DNA of 64,000 nucleotides from SURF-55 sp040755195 (GTDB lineage Bacteria > Bacillota > Desulfotomaculia > Desulfotomaculales > Ammonificaceae). The DNA is taken from the NCBI GenBank assembly GCA_040755195.1, contig JBFMBL010000010.1, positions 1-64,000 on the forward strand, read 5' to 3'. Position 1 is the stretch's first letter. Each line of letters opens with the position of its first letter. Below are positions 35,448 through 43,277 of the stretch, piece by piece. The translations under genes were made by a program, and so were the position numbers. Below the pieces are notes generated by a model. That model worked only from the letters and a program-made list of their open reading frames with translations, was not told the origin of the DNA and searched no databases.

Positions 35448-36419
35448 GTGTTGGTAAATTCCAAGTTTCCGATACTATGCCTAGTAATTTCCTTTATTTG
35501 CTTCGTAATTTTTGGCTGCGCCCCGAAAGCGGCGCGCAAGCCGCTGCAGCTTCCGTATATCCCAAAGGAAATAAGCCGGGGCGCCGGTAAGGAGCCTCGC
35601 ATTAAGGTTTTTGTGGCCCAGGAAGGGCAAATAAGGGAAATGCCTTTAGAAAAATACGTTGAGGCGGTGGTGGCCGGCGAAATGAAAAGCTCGTTTTCCG
35701 CAGAAGCCCTGGCCGCGCAGGCCATCCTGGCCCGCACCCACGCGCTTGAGTTCGTTGCGGAACACAAGCATTCAACCGTAAATCCTGCCGCCGACATCTC
35801 CACTTCCTTTGAAGAAGCGCAGGCCTGGGCGCCCGAAAACGTCAACGACCGTATAAGACAAGCCGTGAGCCGGACGCGGGGCAAGGTGGTCGTTTACAAC
35901 GGCCGGTACATCAAAGCCTGGTTTCACGCCCACGCCGGCGGGTTGACCGCAAAGGCCAAAGAGGGCCTTAACTACAAGTACGCTGAACCTCCTTACACCA
36001 GGGTGGTCAAGTCGGCCGAAGGACCCGGCGCGCCGAAAGACTATGCCGCATGGCGCGCGGTCTTTGACAAGCAGGAGGTTATAAACGCCGTGCAAAGCCT
36101 CGGCACAGCACCCCGCAATTTCAACACGATCGACATCGTCCAAAAGGGCCCCTCCGGACGCGCCACCCGCATCCGCGTCGGCGGTGTGGAAGTCCCCGCA
36201 CCGGATCTGCGCAAGGCGCTCGACAGCACCAGGATGAAATCCACCCTGCTTACCGGCGCGCGCGTGGAGGATAACAAGGTTGTTTTTGAAGGCAAGGGGT
36301 TCGGCCACGGCGTCGGCATGAGCCAGTGGGGCGCGGAAGAACTGGCGCGCCGGGGCAAAAAAGCCGAAGACATCATCCGGTACTACTACAAGGACGTGGA
36401 TATCGTTAAGATATGGTAG
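35448..36419 (+). CDS. SpoIID/LytB domain lipoprotein
   Basis: 323 residues. A hydrophobic N-terminus ends in VIFGCAP, a lipobox, so it is probably a lipoprotein. The SpoIID/LytB domain is recognised from MPLEKYVEAVVAGEMKSSF, LAAQAILARTHAL, ARGK-type VVYNGRYIKAWFHAHAGG and the C-terminal GFGHGVGMSQWGAEELARRG. SpoIID itself is a lytic transglycosylase needed for engulfment; this member may be SpoIID-related or act in vegetative wall turnover. GTG at 35448 follows GAGGTGA. Its 3' end runs into a truncated vapC remnant on the other strand. Confidence 0.88.
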   Translation: MLVNSKFPILCLVISFICFVIFGCAPKAARKPLQLPYIPKEISRGAGKEPRIKVFVAQEGQIREMPLEKYVEAVVAGEMKSSFSAEALAAQAILARTHALEFVAEHKHSTVNPAADISTSFEEAQAWAPENVNDRIRQAVSRTRGKVVVYNGRYIKAWFHAHAGGLTAKAKEGLNYKYAEPPYTRVVKSAEGPGAPKDYAAWRAVFDKQEVINAVQSLGTAPRNFNTIDIVQKGPSGRATRIRVGGVEVPAPDLRKALDSTRMKSTLLTGARVEDNKVVFEGKGFGHGVGMSQWGAEELARRGKKAEDIIRYYYKDVDIVKIW

Positions 36420-36466
36420 TCGATATTGGTATCCACAAACTGACGGTCACCGCCCTCACCGGTCAT
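36386..36466 (-). pseudogene. Truncated VapC toxin start (PIN-domain N-terminus)
   Basis: An ATG at 36466 overlaps the antitoxin stop and begins MTGEGGDRQFVDTNI, the typical PIN-domain start with the first catalytic Asp in FVDTN. After this the frame passes into the antisense of the SpoIID-like gene and stops after 26 codons. The toxin is therefore cut off after its first strand, leaving the antitoxin gene as an orphan. Confidence 0.7.
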
Positions 36467-36695
36467 GCAAATCTCTCCTGGCCCAGTTGACATTACCTTT
36501 GGTCCCCAGGTCGATACTCCCCAACATGCTCAAGTGATGCTCTTTTGCCTGGCGGTATCCTTCTTCCTTGCGTGCAATTTCCACTAACAACTGCGTAAGG
36601 AGACCCGAAAGGGAGGTTCCTCGTTCAATGGCGATATGTTTTGCTTTTCGAAGAATCTCTTTGGGTAGCGAAAGCGTAACATTTTGATAATCCAT
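36456..36695 (-). CDS. Ribbon-helix-helix antitoxin (VapB-like), orphan
   Basis: 79 residues. NVTLSLPKEILRKAKHIAIE followed by RGTSLSGLLTQLL is the ribbon-helix-helix pattern of antitoxins such as VapB. The C-terminal half is charged and would wrap a toxin. GGGG-type ribosome site before the ATG. The toxin gene that should follow is only a short stump, so the protein is probably an orphan DNA-binding antitoxin. Confidence 0.78.
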   Translation of the reverse strand: MDYQNVTLSLPKEILRKAKHIAIERGTSLSGLLTQLLVEIARKEEGYRQAKEHHLSMLGSIDLGTKGNVNWARRDLHDR

Positions 36696-36739
36696 GCAAT
36701 CCCCTCCACGTAATCTAGTATAGCACGTAAATACGGGAT

Positions 36740-36829
36740 GTGACAGGGGGCGTTCTTCTCTGTCACGCTTTGACTGATATTACCGCACCCTCGGCGCTAA
36801 GAATGTGTCACGGAACTGTCCCCTGACAC
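36740..36829. repeat. Two GTGACA/GTGTCA hairpins (RAYT/REP-like)
   Basis: GTGACAG (36740-36746) pairs with CTGTCAC (36760-36766) around a G-rich loop, and GTGTCA (36805-36810) pairs with TGACAC (36824-36829) around a loop reading ACAGTTCC on one strand. Similar hairpins, with GGGGAC in the loop, are scattered in many Firmicutes and are linked to IS200-like REP-associated transposases. A related half-site (GTGTCACAGGGGGCGG) is at 42741-42756. Confidence 0.5.
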
Positions 36830-36970
36830 GACCTAAGATGGTTTCCCCATTTGCAAAGAGATAATCTCATTCACTATACCTCCCGGTTTCAACTTATAAT
36901 ATTTATCGCCGATTCAACTTACTTGTGTTTAGCAAAACCGTGCGGCTTCCTCGTCCAAAATATTGAAAGG

Positions 36971-37010
36971 CAGGAACACAGGATCGCCCTTATGCTTTCC
37001 TGTGTCCCTG
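36971..37010 (-). terminator. Terminator of the cheW-MCP operon
   Basis: CAGGAACACAGG (36971-36982) pairs with CCTGTGTCCCTG (36999-37010) with one wobble; on the minus strand the stem is followed by CCTTTCAATATTTT. It lies 13 bases past the MCP stop codon. Confidence 0.55.
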
Positions 37011-37022
37011 CGCCAATTCTTA

Positions 37023-39035
37023 TTAAAACTTGCCGAACTCCTTGTCATCCAGAGTAATCACGTCTCCCGGCTTTTTACCACCCTTCACAGGTTCTTTCAT
37101 AGAAGATGTGGCGGCCGCCTCCAGAGCACCTTTACCCCAGGTTTGGCTTGCAGCCTCGTGCGATTGTCCTATACCCTGCATCTGGTATGCCTGCTGGATC
37201 TGCCGCAACTTGAACTTGCCCAGCATCTGCTTGAGCTGTACGGCCTGGGAAGAAAGTTCTTCGCTGGAGGCGGCCAGTTCCTCAGCGCTGGCGGTGTTCT
37301 GCTGCGTGACTTGGTCCACCTGGCTGAGCCCCTGGTTGATCTGCTCGATGCCGAAAGCCTGTTCCTTTGACGCGGAGGCAATCTCGCCGATAAGGTCGGT
37401 CACCTTTGTGGCGCCAAGCACTATCTCTCCCAGTGCTTCGGAGGTTTCCTCCACTATCTTTGTGCCTGCTTCCGTCTTTTTTATCGAGCCTTCAATCATC
37501 TCGGCCGTCTCTTTCGCCGCCTTAGCGCTGCGTTCGGCAAGGTTGCGCACCTCCTCGGCCACTACGGCAAAGCCTTTACCGTGTTTGCCGGCGCGGGCTG
37601 CTTCAACCGCGGCGTTGAGCGCCAGGAGGTTGGTCTGAAAAGCGATCTCGTCAATCGCTTTGATTATCTTGGATATGTTGGCGGCGGACTCGTTAATGTC
37701 GTTCATGGCGCTGACCATCGCCACCATCTGCCCGTTACCCTTTTCGGCGCTAACCCTTGCCTGGCCCGCCAGTTGATTGGCCTGGGTGGCGTTTTCCGCG
37801 TTTTGCTTGGTCTGCGCGGTGATTTCCTGCATGGAGGAGGTGGTTTCTTCCAGCGAACTCGCCGTTTCGCTAGCGCCCTGCGACAGCGCCTGGCTCGAGT
37901 CGGAAATCTGCCGCGCTCCTTTAGCAACCTGGTCGACGGCTACGGTTACCTGTTCCAAGATCTCATTGACCGAATCAATAGTGGTGTTCAGCGCGTCTTT
38001 GATGATGGCGTGGTCACCCTTGTAATCACCGGTCACCGCCACGTTTAAGTTCCCTTTGGCCATCTCTTTCAAGCACCCGGCAGCTTCGTTGATCGGGTTT
38101 AGCACCGCGTCCAGTGTATCGTTGACGCCCTTAACGATTTCCCGATAACTACCCTTGAATTTATCGGCATTTCCGCGGGTCTGCAGATGACCTTCCACCG
38201 CCGCTTTTGACAGCGTCAATGACTCGTCAACCAGTCCCTTTAGATTTTCAACCATTGTTTTGAATGATAGTGAAAGCACCCCGATTTCGTCCTTGGTTTG
38301 CGCTTCCACGGTAACGTTCACATCGCCGTTAGCGAGCTTCTCAGCCGCTTGGGCCAGCTTGCCTACAGGTTTGCTTATGATCCGGGAAATCAGGAAAATC
38401 ATAGTCAGGCCAAGCAAAAGCACAATGATTGCGACAACGGTAGACAACATGACGGTTTTATTCACAGATGCCGTATTTTCCGCCATACCGGAATCCAAAC
38501 GCTGCTCTTGGCGTGACACAACAGCCTTTCCTGCTTCGGTCATCGCTCCGATTACGCTTTTTTCCGAGTTAAGGTATTCGCTAAGTTTTCTTTCCGCTGT
38601 TGCCCGGGCCGCGCCGCTGGATTCCTCGCGGGCTTTGACCAGGGCGATTGATTTTTCACCGTACTGTTTGAAAGCCTCAACCTTGTCCTGGAATTCCTTG
38701 AAGAGGCGCTTCCCCTCGTCGGTTTCCAGTAAGGGGGCAACCTTGTTCAGGTAAGCGTCTCCTTCGCTTACAGCTTTCTGGTATTTGTCAATATAACTCG
38801 AATCACCGCCTATGATGTACGCCCTTACCTTCGCGCCGCCGTCATTGTAGTTTGCCAGGGCAGCGTTGGCGTAAATCCCGGCATAGGCCTTCTTGCTGAT
38901 TAGCTCGCTGTACCCGGCGTCAATGCCCCTCATGCTCAAGATGAGGTATAGGCAGGTACCCAGCATCATTAACAAAACCAACCCGAAACCGGTAAAGAGT
39001 TTGGCGCTAATTTTCAAATCATAAAACCATTTCAT
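37023..39035 (-). CDS. Methyl-accepting chemotaxis protein
   Basis: 670 residues from the ATG at 39035, which has AAAGGAGG upstream. A first membrane segment (about 12-33), an extracytoplasmic four-helix-type sensor (35-195), a second membrane segment (about 196-220), a HAMP region (RIISKPVGKLAQAAEKLANG) with a second HAMP-like repeat (NPINEAAGCLKEMAKGNLNV), then the signalling domain with the hairpin tip EIAFQTNLLALNAAVEAARAGKHGKGFAVVA-type sequence. No CheR-binding pentapeptide ends the protein. It receives signals through CheW, encoded just upstream and overlapping by 17 bases. The ligand is unknown. Confidence 0.93.
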   Translation of the reverse strand: MKWFYDLKISAKLFTGFGLVLLMMLGTCLYLILSMRGIDAGYSELISKKAYAGIYANAALANYNDGGAKVRAYIIGGDSSYIDKYQKAVSEGDAYLNKVAPLLETDEGKRLFKEFQDKVEAFKQYGEKSIALVKAREESSGAARATAERKLSEYLNSEKSVIGAMTEAGKAVVSRQEQRLDSGMAENTASVNKTVMLSTVVAIIVLLLGLTMIFLISRIISKPVGKLAQAAEKLANGDVNVTVEAQTKDEIGVLSLSFKTMVENLKGLVDESLTLSKAAVEGHLQTRGNADKFKGSYREIVKGVNDTLDAVLNPINEAAGCLKEMAKGNLNVAVTGDYKGDHAIIKDALNTTIDSVNEILEQVTVAVDQVAKGARQISDSSQALSQGASETASSLEETTSSMQEITAQTKQNAENATQANQLAGQARVSAEKGNGQMVAMVSAMNDINESAANISKIIKAIDEIAFQTNLLALNAAVEAARAGKHGKGFAVVAEEVRNLAERSAKAAKETAEMIEGSIKKTEAGTKIVEETSEALGEIVLGATKVTDLIGEIASASKEQAFGIEQINQGLSQVDQVTQQNTASAEELAASSEELSSQAVQLKQMLGKFKLRQIQQAYQMQGIGQSHEAASQTWGKGALEAAATSSMKEPVKGGKKPGDVITLDDKEFGKF

Positions 39036-39528
39036 AAACTGATTCCTCCTTTTCAAAAAGTAAACTCGGGGCATCCAACAAGATTTTTACGTTATCCCCG
39101 AGTTTGCCGATGCCTTTAACAAATCGGCTACCTTCGCCCTTCTTTACCTTGGGAGGGACTTCAACGTCGTTTTTGGGAATGTCAAGCACCTCGGATACCC
39201 GGTCCACAATCAGCCCCACCGCATGGCTGTCAATGTTTATCACAACAATGCAGGTCCGATCGTCATACCCACGCTCTTCCATCCCAAAACGCAGGCGCAC
39301 GTCCAAGACGGGAACCACCTTTCCCCGCAGGTTGATTACCCCCTTCACGTAAGAGGGCATATCCGGCACATCGGTAATGTTCTGTATCCCGATTATCTCA
39401 GTCACATGCCGGATCTCAATCCCGTATTCCCCATCGCCGAGGAAAAAGGTCAGGAACTTGTCCTCCTGGGTATCCTCAACCTCCTTTTCTTCGAGAAAAT
39501 CATCGTGCAAACTTGCATTCACGCTCAT
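39019..39528 (-). CDS. cheW: Chemotaxis coupling protein CheW
   Basis: 169 residues. FFLGDGEYGIEIRHVTEIIG, PSYVKGVINLRGKVVPVLDV and the C-terminal FVKGIGKLGDNVKILLD are characteristic CheW segments. It couples receptors to the CheA kinase. AAAAGGAGTG precedes the ATG. The N-terminus has 20 extra charged residues. Its gene overlaps the start of the MCP gene, so the two are co-translated; no cheA is in the window. Confidence 0.93.
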   Translation of the reverse strand: MSVNASLHDDFLEEKEVEDTQEDKFLTFFLGDGEYGIEIRHVTEIIGIQNITDVPDMPSYVKGVINLRGKVVPVLDVRLRFGMEERGYDDRTCIVVINIDSHAVGLIVDRVSEVLDIPKNDVEVPPKVKKGEGSRFVKGIGKLGDNVKILLDAPSLLFEKEESVYEMVL

Positions 39529-39831
39529 GGTTTCACTCCTTTTACGTTATTCGCAGGTGCCCGGAAGCCCCGGAGCCAAAAATCTAGAGTTGAACCGGGG
39601 TAAGGGTTTTTAATTCTGACTCTAAACGGTGAACGATGCTAACCCAACTGGGTCCGGAATCACGCTGCCATCGCGGACGGTGGATTGCGCGGCATTTTAT
39701 GTGCGCCGCAGGCAACTTTACCTTTCAGGAAACATGCCACTCTTTCAACTTCCTTTTTGTTAAAATCAAGATAAGACCGGGAAAGGTTTGACAAAGACGC
39801 CGTGTACTTCGGCCCTTGTATTTTCCCTTTC
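39529..39831. other. Gap upstream of cheW, no gene seen
   Basis: About 300 bases between the cheW start and the response-regulator remnant. No open frame with a ribosome site, no strong promoter and no repeat is evident. The cheW promoter must lie here, but no clear -35/-10 pair could be chosen. Confidence 0.4.
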
Positions 39832-39975
39832 TTAATTTTCGTACTGTATCTTTTCCAGTATCGACATCAGCCTGTTGAAGTCCAGGGGCTTGTTAAAAAA
39901 GGCATAAGCCCCACAGTTTACAGCGGCTATGGCCGTTTCGGCACCCCCGTATGCCGTGAGAATAAGATGTTTCCG
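39832..39975 (-). pseudogene. C-terminal remnant of a response-regulator receiver domain
   Basis: A startless frame ending at TAA (39832) reads HLILTAYGGAETAIAAVNCG, then AYAFFNKPLDFNRLMSILEK: the beta4-alpha4-beta5-alpha5 part of a CheY/NtrC-like receiver, with the conserved Thr and the KP motif Lys. Upstream the frame is closed by a TAG at 40003, and the part with the phosphoacceptor Asp is missing. It is probably a relic of a regulator next to the chemotaxis genes. Confidence 0.72.
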
Positions 39976-40304
39976 AACCCCGACCCGCGGCTTAGAAGGA
40001 TGCTATGCCCATAAATGCTTCTACTCGCGCGTAAACCATAAGAAGTAGTAACCCCTTCGCTTATATCAGTCCGCATCAAATACAAACTTTTTTTAAGTTC
40101 TTCACCTGTTAGGCTCAATTCAGGGAAATTCCACACTGAATTGGTAAAACCAAAAAGCTTAAAACAACCTGGCCGTATGAAGAAGCTTTACAGACCCCAA
40201 TCAGCTAGCTTAATTCTTTGTTCAAGTTCTGCTCCACACCTGTCGCATCTTTATTCCAGGGATAGGTAAATTTGCGGCTGGACATTGTTCGAGTTTTTCA
40301 TATT

Positions 40305-40409
40305 GTAAGTGATAACTTACGAAATGTAAATTATATATTACGACATTTTTCTAATTGTAAGTGATATCTTAAATTATGTCAATAATACTTTACGTAAATA
40401 TTTTACGTA
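40305..40409 (+). promoter_or_regulatory. Cluster of GTAA...TTAC dyads upstream of the XRE regulator
   Basis: Four related dyads occur in 105 bases: GTAAGTGATAACTTAC (40305-40320), GTAAATTATATATTAC (40326-40341), GTAAGTGATATCTTA (40357-40371) and TACGTAAA-TAT-TTTACGTA (40391-40409). The first and third share GTAAGTGATA exactly. The arrangement fits operators for the regulator encoded just downstream, with autoregulation likely. The remainder of 39976-40477 shows no gene. Confidence 0.6.
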
Positions 40410-40477
40410 CTACATATAGAGACGATTTCACGGTATCTCTGGTGAGGTATCGGGGGGCGCATGAGGGAGGGATTCAT

Positions 40478-40870
40478 TTGGATGGATTTCCCGAACTGCT
40501 AAAAATGTTAAGAAAGGAAAAGGGTTATTCCTTGCGACAGGTTGAACGGCTTGCCGGTAACTTGATCACCCACGGGTACCTCCATACGCTCGAAAGAGGT
40601 TACGACCATCATACCGGGAAGCCTGTAATGCCGTCACCAACAATAATAAAAGTTCTTGCGGAAGTCTATAGCTATCCCTACAAAGAAATGCTAAGGGCGG
40701 CAGGTTACTTACCTCCCTGCAGACCAAGGACGCTTTACCTAGAAGAAGTGGTTAAAAAGAATAACATTTATTTTCAAGGTGACTTACTTGATGAAAAAGA
40801 CAAGGAGGATCTACTTGAAATTCTCAATGTCGTTTGGAAAGCGTTAAAGAAGCGGGTGAGTGATCAATAG
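40478..40870 (+). CDS. XRE family transcriptional regulator
   Basis: About 130 residues. An N-terminal Cro/CI-type helix-turn-helix is read in LLKMLRKEKGYSLRQVERLA, followed by THGYLHTLERGYD and SPTIIKVLAEVYSYPYKEML. The C-terminal half (KKNNIYFQGDLLDEKDKEDL) is helical and may mediate dimerisation. The TTG at 40478 has GGGAGGG upstream; the longer open frame from 40376 lies over the operator cluster. It probably controls itself; no neighbouring target is obvious. Confidence 0.82.
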   Translation: MDGFPELLKMLRKEKGYSLRQVERLAGNLITHGYLHTLERGYDHHTGKPVMPSPTIIKVLAEVYSYPYKEMLRAAGYLPPCRPRTLYLEEVVKKNNIYFQGDLLDEKDKEDLLEILNVVWKALKKRVSDQ

Positions 40871-41042
40871 CCGGATATTCTCCGGTAGACCGCCAATGCT
40901 GGCTACCAAATCAAACGCCGCGCACAGACTACAAAACCTGGAAGAGGTCAAGTCCTAATTCTGTAAAAAAGGTCAACGGTCTGGTTCAAGCTACAGCGGT
41001 GTTTTGATCATCATTAAGTAAGCACTTGGATCCGGATTTCGG

Positions 41043-41310
41043 TTACCACTTTGCCGATTTTAAGTTCTCTATTTTCGCAAAGTGTTCATCGCGTGTAACC
41101 AGAACAAGATCATGTTGCCGCGCTATGGCCATATAATCCAGACATCGTTCTCCGGGATAGGTCTTCCTTTCTTCCGCAACCAGTCCTTGATCAAGCCGTA
41201 TTCTTGTACGCCGTACCAGCGTTACATGTCAGCACTGCAACGCTGCCCACAAATTTTTAATCCGCGTTAGATTCTTTTCTGCTTGGCCGGATTTGTGTGC
41301 ACCGTAGTAA
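41043..41310 (-). pseudogene. Broken VapC-type PIN toxin (middle and C-terminal part)
   Basis: In three phases the minus strand encodes ELYYGAHKSGQAEKNLTRIK, then YGLIKDWLRKKGRPIPENDV, then ARQHDLVLVTRDEHFAKIEN, which together match the PIN-domain order of VapC (including the acidic ND and the TRDxHF motif). A stop at 41229 and a frameshift near 41125 interrupt it. The first part is fused in frame to a truncated membrane protein. The N-terminal strand with FVDTN is absent here. Confidence 0.72.
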
Positions 41311-41513
41311 AGCTCTCCCACAATCATCCCCATATTCACAGATGGTGCGGAACCGCTGTTTACAACAGCCGATGCAAGCATCCCGATTAGCATAAGCGGT
41401 ATCATAAGCGCAAAAAACGCCCCGAAAAGAATCTCAAAGATACCGAATACGATCAGTCCCGCCCTCCGGTCCTTGAAGTCCAAAACATCCGGCATGTTCT
41501 CTTCATTCCCCAT
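41229..41513 (-). CDS. Chimeric frame: truncated membrane protein joined to a VapC fragment
   Basis: 94 residues from the ATG at 41513 (GAGGTG upstream). Residues 1-65 look like the start of a small membrane protein (FKDRRAGLIVFGIFEILFGA and MIPLMLIGMLASAVV are hydrophobic), and residues 66-94 (ELYYGAHKSGQAEKN...) match VapC. The junction lies near 41310. It is probably a product of deletion and may not be functional. Confidence 0.5.
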   Translation of the reverse strand: MGNEENMPDVLDFKDRRAGLIVFGIFEILFGAFFALMIPLMLIGMLASAVVNSGSAPSVNMGMIVGELYYGAHKSGQAEKNLTRIKNLWAALQC

Positions 41514-41627
41514 ATGGTGCACCTCTTTAAGGTCAAGCTGTTTGCCGTGCCTTCAAGCTGACAAAGTAAAGTTATTAAGTGAAATGTAAGGCACCGGTCG
41601 ATTCCGTTAGAAAAGGGAATAAAGAAT

Positions 41628-41656
41628 AAGGGGTAGACATTACAGTCCACCCCTTA
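41628..41656 (-). terminator. Hairpin downstream of the membrane-protein pair
   Basis: AAGGGGTGGAC and GTCTACCCCTT (minus strand) pair with one wobble around a 6-base loop, about 30 bases past the stop at 41685. The tail TATTCTTTATT is only moderately T-rich. Confidence 0.45.
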
Positions 41657-41684
41657 AGACTTTATTTGCTTTTATATTTTTTAA

Positions 41685-42065
41685 TTATACACTGTCAGAG
41701 GCCAATAATTCTTCCCGCGGCCTAACAATCTCGGATGCATAATCTGTGTCAAGCTTTTTAACAGCCTGTGAGGTGGCTTTAACCTCTATTGGGATAAGTG
41801 TTAATAAATAGCCAATGACTCCGGTAAACACCGGGAAACCTTTCATCCCGACGATTAACGCCTTAATAATATCTGAAAACTTTCTATCTTTTTTGAAAGC
41901 ACCAAAACTGTGTTTGACTGTTATAAATATTATGACAAGTGGAATTAAAGGCGACCATAATAGAAGCTGGGGACGAACGCCTTTGTTTACAAACTTTATC
42001 AAGACTCCGAGTGTTAGTGAGCAATAAAGCATAAGCATCACTAATAAGACATCCGCGTTAGTCAT
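41685..42065 (-). CDS. Small membrane protein, unknown function
   Basis: 126 residues from the ATG at 42065 with GAGGGGATGATATA upstream. Three hydrophobic segments are visible (about 4-22, 33-51 and 75-92), and the end is acidic. The start lies four bases after the stop of the 183-residue membrane protein gene, so the two are co-translated. No family recognised. Confidence 0.65.
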   Translation of the reverse strand: MTNADVLLVMLMLYCSLTLGVLIKFVNKGVRPQLLLWSPLIPLVIIFITVKHSFGAFKKDRKFSDIIKALIVGMKGFPVFTGVIGYLLTLIPIEVKATSQAVKKLDTDYASEIVRPREELLASDSV

Positions 42066-42069
42066 TATA

Positions 42070-42621
42070 TCATCCCCTCTTTTCGGTAATCGAGAGTCCT
42101 TGTTGGAGTTTTTTCTCGTAAGGACACTCATGAATAATCCAATCGATAAAAGTTAGGGGTATTATGCTTAGTCCTATTGCCCACCATACACAATGGATAG
42201 TCAAAGAGAATGATTTAAATGCCACAAAGTCTTGCGACACAGTGAACGCAACATGTCCTTGATTACTAATAAGATTTATAATATCAGATTGCCCGAAAAA
42301 CCCAGTTACAATCCAAAACCCAGAAACAATCTTCCCGATGAAAATTAATACTTCACGAAGCCGTGTATCAGGAGTAAACTTTAAGTAGTCAAATAATAGC
42401 GGTGCAGAGAAAAGAATCAAACATGTGAAAAAACCCCTTCCAGCAATGGTAATGCTTTTCCCCAATATTACCCAACTAACAATCGTATAAACCACTCTTA
42501 AGCCTAAATGAGCAAACTTTGTTGGTTGGTCTAAAGGACAGAATACGTGAGGGCACTTAGATAACTTTTCCTTACTATTACTATCGGCTTCTTTTGTAGG
42601 TTCTGCATACTTTCGTACCAT
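42070..42621 (-). CDS. Membrane protein, unknown function
   Basis: 183 residues. A charged N-terminus with CPHVFCPLD is followed by about four hydrophobic segments (near 43-62, 64-82, 92-112 and 138-160). No family is recognised. AAGGAAC precedes the ATG. It forms a two-gene unit with the 126-residue membrane protein, and a GTGTCA half-hairpin lies upstream at 42741. Confidence 0.65.
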   Translation of the reverse strand: MVRKYAEPTKEADSNSKEKLSKCPHVFCPLDQPTKFAHLGLRVVYTIVSWVILGKSITIAGRGFFTCLILFSAPLLFDYLKFTPDTRLREVLIFIGKIVSGFWIVTGFFGQSDIINLISNQGHVAFTVSQDFVAFKSFSLTIHCVWWAIGLSIIPLTFIDWIIHECPYEKKLQQGLSITEKRG

Positions 42622-42761
42622 TTTATGTTCCTTGCAGCGGAAATGTGTTTGCTACATATTGCCAACCTTATTTTAGCATAGCCTAGCCAGCTTGTCCAGG
42701 TAAATAGTGGTAAACCGTTTATTTTAATGAATTATATCCGTGTCACAGGGGGCGGCAAAGG

Positions 42762-43277
42762 TCATAAGGTCCACTGCAGCCGTTTGTTGGGTTTTAAATT
42801 ATACTCTTTGAACACGTGCATGCCTAGCGCAGCTTTTAGAAGCGTCCTCATATGCTTGGAATACGGTGGTTTATAGCGCGGTCGGTAGTGCCAGAAGACC
42901 TCCCCATCTACACGTACACTTAACAGACCGATGTTGGCAGACTTAAATTCCTCCAATCCTGCCAAAGCCCGATGCACGTACCCATGATCCATTACAACAA
43001 AGGAGTACTCGGCAAATGATGCATAGCGATAAGCCTGCACTATGGCCTGTCGCCAGTTGCTCTTCTTCATTTCAAAGGCAAAGGTTCTTTGAATTCTACG
43101 ACCAAGCGCATCCTGCTTCCAAAATACAGCTACGTGATCAGGTATTCCAAACAAGCCCTGCAGTTCTCTTACCCCCCAGGCCATCCAGTCAGTATATCCA
43201 AATGTCGTGCGTATGCAGGACTCCACTGAAAACACTTTGGAGATATCACTTTCTCTCTTAAAAGACGGCTCTTTCAA
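42762..43277 (-). CDS. Possible PD-(D/E)XK-type nuclease, third gene of the kinase operon
   Basis: 171 residues from a TTG at 43277 whose TTGA overlaps the stop of the preceding gene, with GGAG nine bases upstream. The region RTFAFEMKKSNWRQAIVQAY RYASFAEYSFVV is a strand with E-x-K followed by a QAxxY helix, which is the pattern of restriction-endonuclease-fold proteins; an Asp about 22 residues earlier (GIPDHVAVFW) would complete D...ExK. The C-terminus is basic. Not recognised as a named family; it might also be a non-catalytic relative. A TTG at 43298 would give 178 residues. Confidence 0.55.
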   Translation of the reverse strand: MKEPSFKRESDISKVFSVESCIRTTFGYTDWMAWGVRELQGLFGIPDHVAVFWKQDALGRRIQRTFAFEMKKSNWRQAIVQAYRYASFAEYSFVVMDHGYVHRALAGLEEFKSANIGLLSVRVDGEVFWHYRPRYKPPYSKHMRTLLKAALGMHVFKEYNLKPNKRLQWTL

